Source: Stichopus chloronotus (Eukaryota > Echinodermata > Holothuroidea > Aspidochirotida > Stichopodidae). Taken from it: a DNA stretch of 64,000 bases. Below, one piece after another: positions 60,201 to 64,000 of the stretch (the first letter of the stretch is position 1; each line of letters starts with the position of its first letter). The notes under the pieces were generated by a model. It saw only the letters and a program-made list of their open reading frames with translations, searched no databases and was not told the origin of the DNA. The DNA is taken from contig CM037843.1 in NCBI GenBank assembly GCA_021234535.1, positions 7,226,320 to 7,290,319 of the forward strand, in the 5' to 3' direction. Both the position numbers and the translations under genes were made by a program.

Positions 60201-60837
60201 TATTGTGAAATATTCCAAAGTTGTGTGCCACACAGAGTTTAATTACGATGCAGACTCCAGAAATAAAACACCAACCATGAAAGCCCTCAAATGAAACTGA
60301 CAAATAACAAGAACGATTTTACTTTCAAACAGAATCGATAACAGACATGCAAATTCGTATTTTGTCATTTATAAGCTGCATCTACGCAGAAGAACTTTGA
60401 CGTACACATTCTCATCACCCCGGGTATTATTTGTCTTCCAGGGAGGTGGGTGAAGTCTCATTTGGTAAAGGCTTTGATTGGCATCAGAGTTATGAAATTT
60501 TAAAAAAAAAAGACACAGGATATCTCTTACTCACACCCCATAACACATGATGCATAGAGAGTGTATGGAAAAGTCAGTCTGAATTTAACTGGCATTTATC
60601 ACACTTTGCGTGACGTACATGCACAATCGGTCATGACTTGTGAAGACTTTTTCACTTTAGTGCTGCTTAAAATAGCAATTTGGTTTCCATTTTATAAGTC
60701 CGGTAAGAACGTTTATGTAAAATGTTTTGTTCAAGCCAACTTTACCTGCAATCTAAATTTGGTAAGGGCTAACTAAAAATTTCTGCCTAGACCTAACCAA
60801 GACATTTTCCAACCTTGTGTTGCAGCTATTAGTTTAG
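57298..60837. other. Intergenic region between hsp70 and MED1
   Basis: About 3.5 kb holding the MED1 promoter next to 57300-57450. A GC- and CpG-rich patch at about 57600-58060 has ACCGGTC, CGGTCGGTCAGCGACC and similar stretches. It may be a promoter-linked island or a repeat. G tracts lie near 59335-59371. No gene seen; open frames are short. Confidence 0.5.
57351..57387. promoter_or_regulatory. Imperfect palindrome just upstream of the MED1 start
   Basis: Two 18-nt arms, CAAAGATAATCTACCTTC and GAAGGTAGACAATCTTTG, form an inverted repeat around one central base. The inner 9-bp arms (TCTACCTTC/GAAGGTAGA) are perfect. It lies 54-90 nt upstream of the ATG, so it is in the core promoter or the 5' UTR. 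Function unknown. Confidence 0.6.
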
Positions 60838-60843
60838 TTTATT
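60838..60843 (-). terminator. Polyadenylation signal of hsp70
   Basis: The minus strand reads AATAAA about 25 nt past the stop codon, implying a very short 3' UTR. Another AATAAA lies near 60020, so a longer 3' UTR is possible. Confidence 0.5.
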
Positions 60844-60868
60844 ATGCCACAAATTTATCCCACGTTAT

Positions 60869-62627
60869 CTAATAAACCTCCTCCACAGTTGGCCCATTAT
60901 TCTGAGTCGACTGCCCGTTAGCCTGGGATCCACAGCTGGAAGGTCCACCGGTCCCTTCATTTCCTGATCCGCCACTTTGATGTAGTTTCATCATGATAGG
61001 GGTCACCGCTTTCTGGAGTTCCTCCAGTTTGTAGCTGATTTCATCTTTTGATGCTAGGCTGTTGTTATCCAACCATTTTGTGGCTTCATCGACGAGATTC
61101 AAGACGGTGTCCTTATCTGCCTGGCTGAGTTTTCCTTCAGGTGCGTCTTGAATTGAGCTTTTAACACTGTATGCGTAGTTCTCCAACTGATTGCGCGCAG
61201 TGATGCGTTCCCTCTGTGCGTCATCTTCTTCCTTGTATCTTTCCGCTTCTTCTACCATGCGATCGATCTCTTCCCTTGACAACCGACCTTTGTCGTTCGT
61301 TATTGTGATCTTGTTGGATTTTCCTGTACTGGAATCTTTTGCAGAGACATTTAGGATACCGTTGGCATCAATGTCAAAGGTCACTTCTATCTTTGGAACG
61401 CCACGCGGTGCTGGAGGAATTCCCGAAAGTTCAAATTGCCCAAGACGGTTGTTATCTTTCGTCAGTGCTCTTTCGCCTTCGAAGACCTGAATCGACACAC
61501 CTGGCTGGTTGTCTGAATAGGTTGAAAATGTTTGTTCTTTCTTACAAGGGATGCGACTATTTCTTTCGATGAGCGTTGTCATAACGCCGCCAGCTGTTTC
61601 CAGACCCAGAGACAACGGGGCTACATCAACAAGCAAAATGTCTTTAACCTCTTCACTTTGGTCTCCAGACAAGATGGCTGCCTGGACAGCGGCACCGTAC
61701 GCCACGGCCTCGTCTGGGTTGATGGACTTGTTCAGATCTTTCCCGTTGAAGTAATCTGTTAACATCTTCTGTATTTTGGGGATTCTGGTTGACCCTCCCA
61801 CCAGAACAATAGTATCGATGGCTGTCTTACTGATTTTAGCGTCAGCGATCGCTCTCTCCACTGGCTCCAGACATTTTCTAAATTGAGCAGAGCAAAGATC
61901 CTCGAATCGAGCTCGTGTGATGGAGGTGTAGAAGTCGATACCCTCATACAAGGAATCGATCTCTACGTTAGCCTGAGCACTGCTTGACAATGTCCTCTTG
62001 GCTCTTTCACATGCGGTTCTCAGTCGTCGCAGTGATCGGGGATTTCCCGTGATATCTTTCTTATGTTTTCGTTTGAATTCTTGAGCGAAATGATTCACGA
62101 GAATATTGTCGAAGTCTTCTCCTCCGAGATGAGTGTCTCCGGCAGTCGATTTGACTTCAAAGATCCCGTCATCGATGCAGAGGATGGAAACGTCGAATGT
62201 TCCTCCTCCGAGGTCAAAGATGAGGACGTGTTGTTCCCCTTTAAGTTTTTTGTCGAGTCCGTAAGCGAGGGCAGCAGCCGTTGGTTCGTTGATGATTCTC
62301 AAAACATTGAGTCCGGCGATGATGCCTGCATCTTTCGTAGCTTGTCTCTGTGAATCGTTGAAGTATGCTGGAACTGTGATTACAGCATCGGTGACCTTTT
62401 GACCCAGGTACGCTTCTGCGGTTTCTTTCATCTTCGTGAGAACCATCGAGCTGATCTCTTCCGGATTAAACGTCTTTTCCTCGCCCAAGTGTTCTGCCTT
62501 CAGGACTGGTTTCCCAGCTCGGTTGATGACCTTAAAGGGCCAATTCTTCATATCAGATTGGACTGCTTTGTCACTAAATGATCGACCGATCAGACGCTTG
62601 GCATCGAAAATAGTGTTTTGAGGATTC
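60869..62627 (-). CDS. hsp70: hsp70 coding exon 2
   Basis: The acceptor is ttttacag|GAATCC. The exon encodes residues 64-649 and the TAG stop at 60869-60871. It contains most of the nucleotide-binding domain and all of the substrate-binding domain. The last four codons before the stop read GAG GAG GTT TAT, giving EEVY. Confidence 0.96.
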
Positions 62628-63601
62628 CTGTAAAATAGAAGAAAAGAATTGTATTTACTATGAGATAGAAACCTTACTAACCAGTTTTGGCCTGAACTGA
62701 TACGAAGTAAAGTTAAAGAAGTCCTCTATTTTTTCCTCTATTTTTTTTCATTATTAATCGACTGGAGTCCCTGTAATAGTCCTTTTAATGTATATTTATT
62801 TTTGATCTAAAGATGCTGGTACTGCTTGCAAGTTTTGAAAAAAGGGGGGTGTACCAGATTCGAGCACTGTGGAAGCGTTTACATGAAAAATATTGCTCTA
62901 AATATGTTGAGCGAGTTACGATTCCAGCAGAGGACAACAGTGAAATGTCTACGATGATACACAATTGATAAATTTGAAGAGGGGGGGGGGGGTACCACCC
63001 ACGGGTACCAACGGCACCGCCATCTTCTGTGGATTACGACAGCTTCATGACCCCAACTAGTCTCTCCTGACAAGGCGCATATAGATCCACAAAAAGGCAA
63101 CTCGAACTGCAAATGGCTGTGCCTAATTGTGATATCACAAGCATATGCATATGCAATAACATAACTCACATACACTACATCAAACGCAGCCATAACTGGC
63201 AGAGTGAGAGTCATGTTTGTAGCTATACCCGATCCCTTGTGACACGTACCTACCCCCCCCTCCCAACCTTCACAAGCTGCCGGACAGTATGGGATAAAAT
63301 ATACCTCAGTAATTAGCATACTATACACATTAGCATTATATAGTACAGAAATAATTGCATAAGAAAATAGACATGTACAGTCCAGAAAATAATCTGTGGA
63401 TTTTACTTACATGGCGACTTGATTTTTAGCAGCATCTCCGATGAGTCTCTCTGTGTCCGTGAAAGCGACGTAACTTGGTGTTGTTCTGTTTCCTTGGTCG
63501 TTTGCGATTATCTCGACTTTTCCATGTTGAAAGACAGCAACGCATGAATACGTTGTGCCCAAGTCAATACCAATAGCAGGTGATTTTCCTGAAGCAGGCA
63601 T
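60869..63601 (-). CDS. hsp70: Cytosolic-type Hsp70 chaperone, two exons, 649 aa (gene span)
   Basis: This is an ATP-dependent 70-kDa chaperone that binds and releases unfolded clients with J-proteins and nucleotide exchange factors in the cytosol and nucleus. Exons are 63411-63601 and 60869-62627. They join within codon 64 (AT|G) and sum to 650 codons including the stop. All three family signatures are visible: IDLGTTYS (12-19), [14 protein letters not shown] (200-213) and [15 protein letters not shown] (337-351). The interdomain linker [10 protein letters not shown] is at about 398-407, followed by the substrate-binding domain and helical lid. There is no signal peptide or KDEL, which argues against BiP. 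The start was chosen because [15 protein letters not shown] matches family N-termini. The tail is Gly/Ser/Asn-rich, has no GGMP repeats and ends EEVY, not EEVD. The 5' flank has heat-shock elements, so heat induction is likely. Identity is very secure; the orthology class (inducible or cognate) is not. Confidence 0.97.
62628..63410 (-). other. hsp70 intron
   Basis: A 783-nt intron with GTAAGT donor and TTTTACAG acceptor. It contains a G tract near 62982-62992 and a C tract near 63254. The open frames inside it, including one of 149 codons, have no family resemblance that I can see. Confidence 0.9.
63411..63601 (-). CDS. hsp70: hsp70 coding exon 1
   Basis: Encodes residues 1-63 plus two bases of codon 64. 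The donor is GCCAT|gtaagt. It carries the first phosphate-binding signature, IDLGTTYS. The codon is split immediately after AAKNQVA. From memory, vertebrate HSC70 has an intron near this point. Confidence 0.95.
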
Positions 63602-63681
63602 TTTCTTCGTCTTTGTATGCTGTATACGATGAAGCCGAATTAAAATCCAAAGTGAAATAATATAAGTCGGCAAAAGATTTC

Positions 63682-63689
63682 TTTATATA
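63682..63689 (-). promoter_or_regulatory. TATA box of hsp70
   Basis: The minus strand reads TATATAAA about 80 nt upstream of the ATG. This would place the transcription start near 63650-63660 and give a 5' UTR of roughly 50-60 nt. Inference from position and consensus. Confidence 0.75.
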
Positions 63690-63795
63690 CCTTCGTCGAA
63701 AAGTAGTCGTGTTAACTTCTCTGATGGCAGTTTTCGAATGAGTAGACTGTTTTGATTTTGCACCTTTTAAAGAAAATGTAAAACAGCGCAGATAT

Positions 63796-63808
63796 TTCCA
63801 GATCTTTC
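63796..63808. promoter_or_regulatory. Proximal near-consensus heat-shock element
   Basis: TTCCAGATCTTTC fits TTCnnGAAnnTTC with one mismatch (GAT for GAA in the middle unit). It lies between the perfect element and the TATA box, and a further degenerate unit follows. Confidence 0.5.
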
Positions 63809-63857
63809 TAGATATTAAACGGCTCCGTTGACCTTTTGTATTCGAGCAAGTTCTCTT

Positions 63858-63870
63858 TTCTAGAATCTTC
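63858..63870. promoter_or_regulatory. Perfect three-unit heat-shock element
   Basis: The plus strand reads TTCTAGAATCTTC, a perfect TTCnnGAAnnTTC array for trimeric HSF. It lies about 170 bp upstream of the TATA box and is the strongest of three HSE-like sites in this promoter. Confidence 0.85.
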
Positions 63871-63895
63871 GCGGCTGTCATCATTCTGGCCGCTG

Positions 63896-63900
63896 ATTGG
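63896..63900 (-). promoter_or_regulatory. CCAAT box of hsp70 promoter
   Basis: The minus strand reads GGCCAATCAG, a good NF-Y-type CCAAT context, about 200 bp upstream of the TATA box and next to the perfect heat-shock element. Confidence 0.55.
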
Positions 63901-63941
63901 CCAAAGGAGCAGTCAGTAGCTCAGAGAACGTCATGACGCGC

Positions 63942-63954
63942 TTCTAGATTTTTC
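63942..63954. promoter_or_regulatory. Distal near-consensus heat-shock element
   Basis: TTCTAGATTTTTC again has GAT in place of the central GAA, at the correct 5-bp spacing. It lies upstream of the CCAAT box. Confidence 0.45.
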
Positions 63955-64000
63955 TCGTGCGTTGTGTCTGCTATATCGAGTGAGTCTCCTTCATTTGAAA

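Noticed and set aside
62879..63328. 149-codon minus-strand frame in the hsp70 intron
   Set aside because: It crosses C and G homopolymers, shows no family resemblance and lies between good splice sites.

Overview
The window is animal nuclear DNA. It is AT-rich, with short exons separated by GT/AG introns, many microsatellites and several transposon remnants. The proteins and the repeats suggest an invertebrate, probably marine and perhaps a deuterostome such as an echinoderm. I cannot fix the species. Three protein-coding genes were found, all on the minus strand, in the transcription order Hsp70, MED1, HMGXB4. No convincing gene was found on the plus strand, and no tRNA, rRNA, CRISPR array or prokaryotic operon was seen.

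Hsp70 (63601 down to 60869) is a two-exon cytosolic-type Hsp70 of 649 residues. It has a TATA box, a perfect heat-shock element, two one-mismatch elements and a CCAAT box upstream. Its last residues read EEVY, not the usual cytosolic EEVD.

MED1 (57297 down to 28920) is Mediator subunit 1. I assembled 16 coding exons by hand, with consistent phase and good splice signals, giving 2,354 residues. The conserved Med1 domain is spread over small exons. One 5.4-kb exon then encodes two LXXLL nuclear-receptor boxes and a very long Ser/Pro/Lys/Thr-rich tail that ends in a conserved acidic motif.

HMGXB4 (17710 down to 6492) is an HMG-box protein of 589 residues in seven coding exons. Its HMG box is split over two exons, and its C-terminal module ends in a 45-nt last exon.

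The rest is introns and intergenic DNA. It contains a complete non-autonomous hAT-like element with a perfect 8-bp target duplication (523-1860) beside an inverted sister copy, and a second hAT-like element (44782-45478). There are two copies of a TTAA-flanked piggyBac-like MITE, one of them inside the inferred HMGXB4 3' UTR, and another inverted-repeat element at 54782-55126. There are decayed LINE fragments at 16850-17140, 35030-35790 and possibly 48690-49105. A roughly 130-146-bp repeat family recurs in six places and carries DR1-type AGGTCA direct repeats. A minisatellite with a hairpin in most units lies at 20740-21330.

MED1 and HMGXB4 both act in nuclear transcription, while Hsp70 is a cytosolic chaperone. 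Nothing here shows the three to be co-regulated. No wholly new gene system was recognised. The most unusual observations are the Hsp70 EEVY terminus, the oversized MED1 tail and the DR1-bearing repeat arrays.
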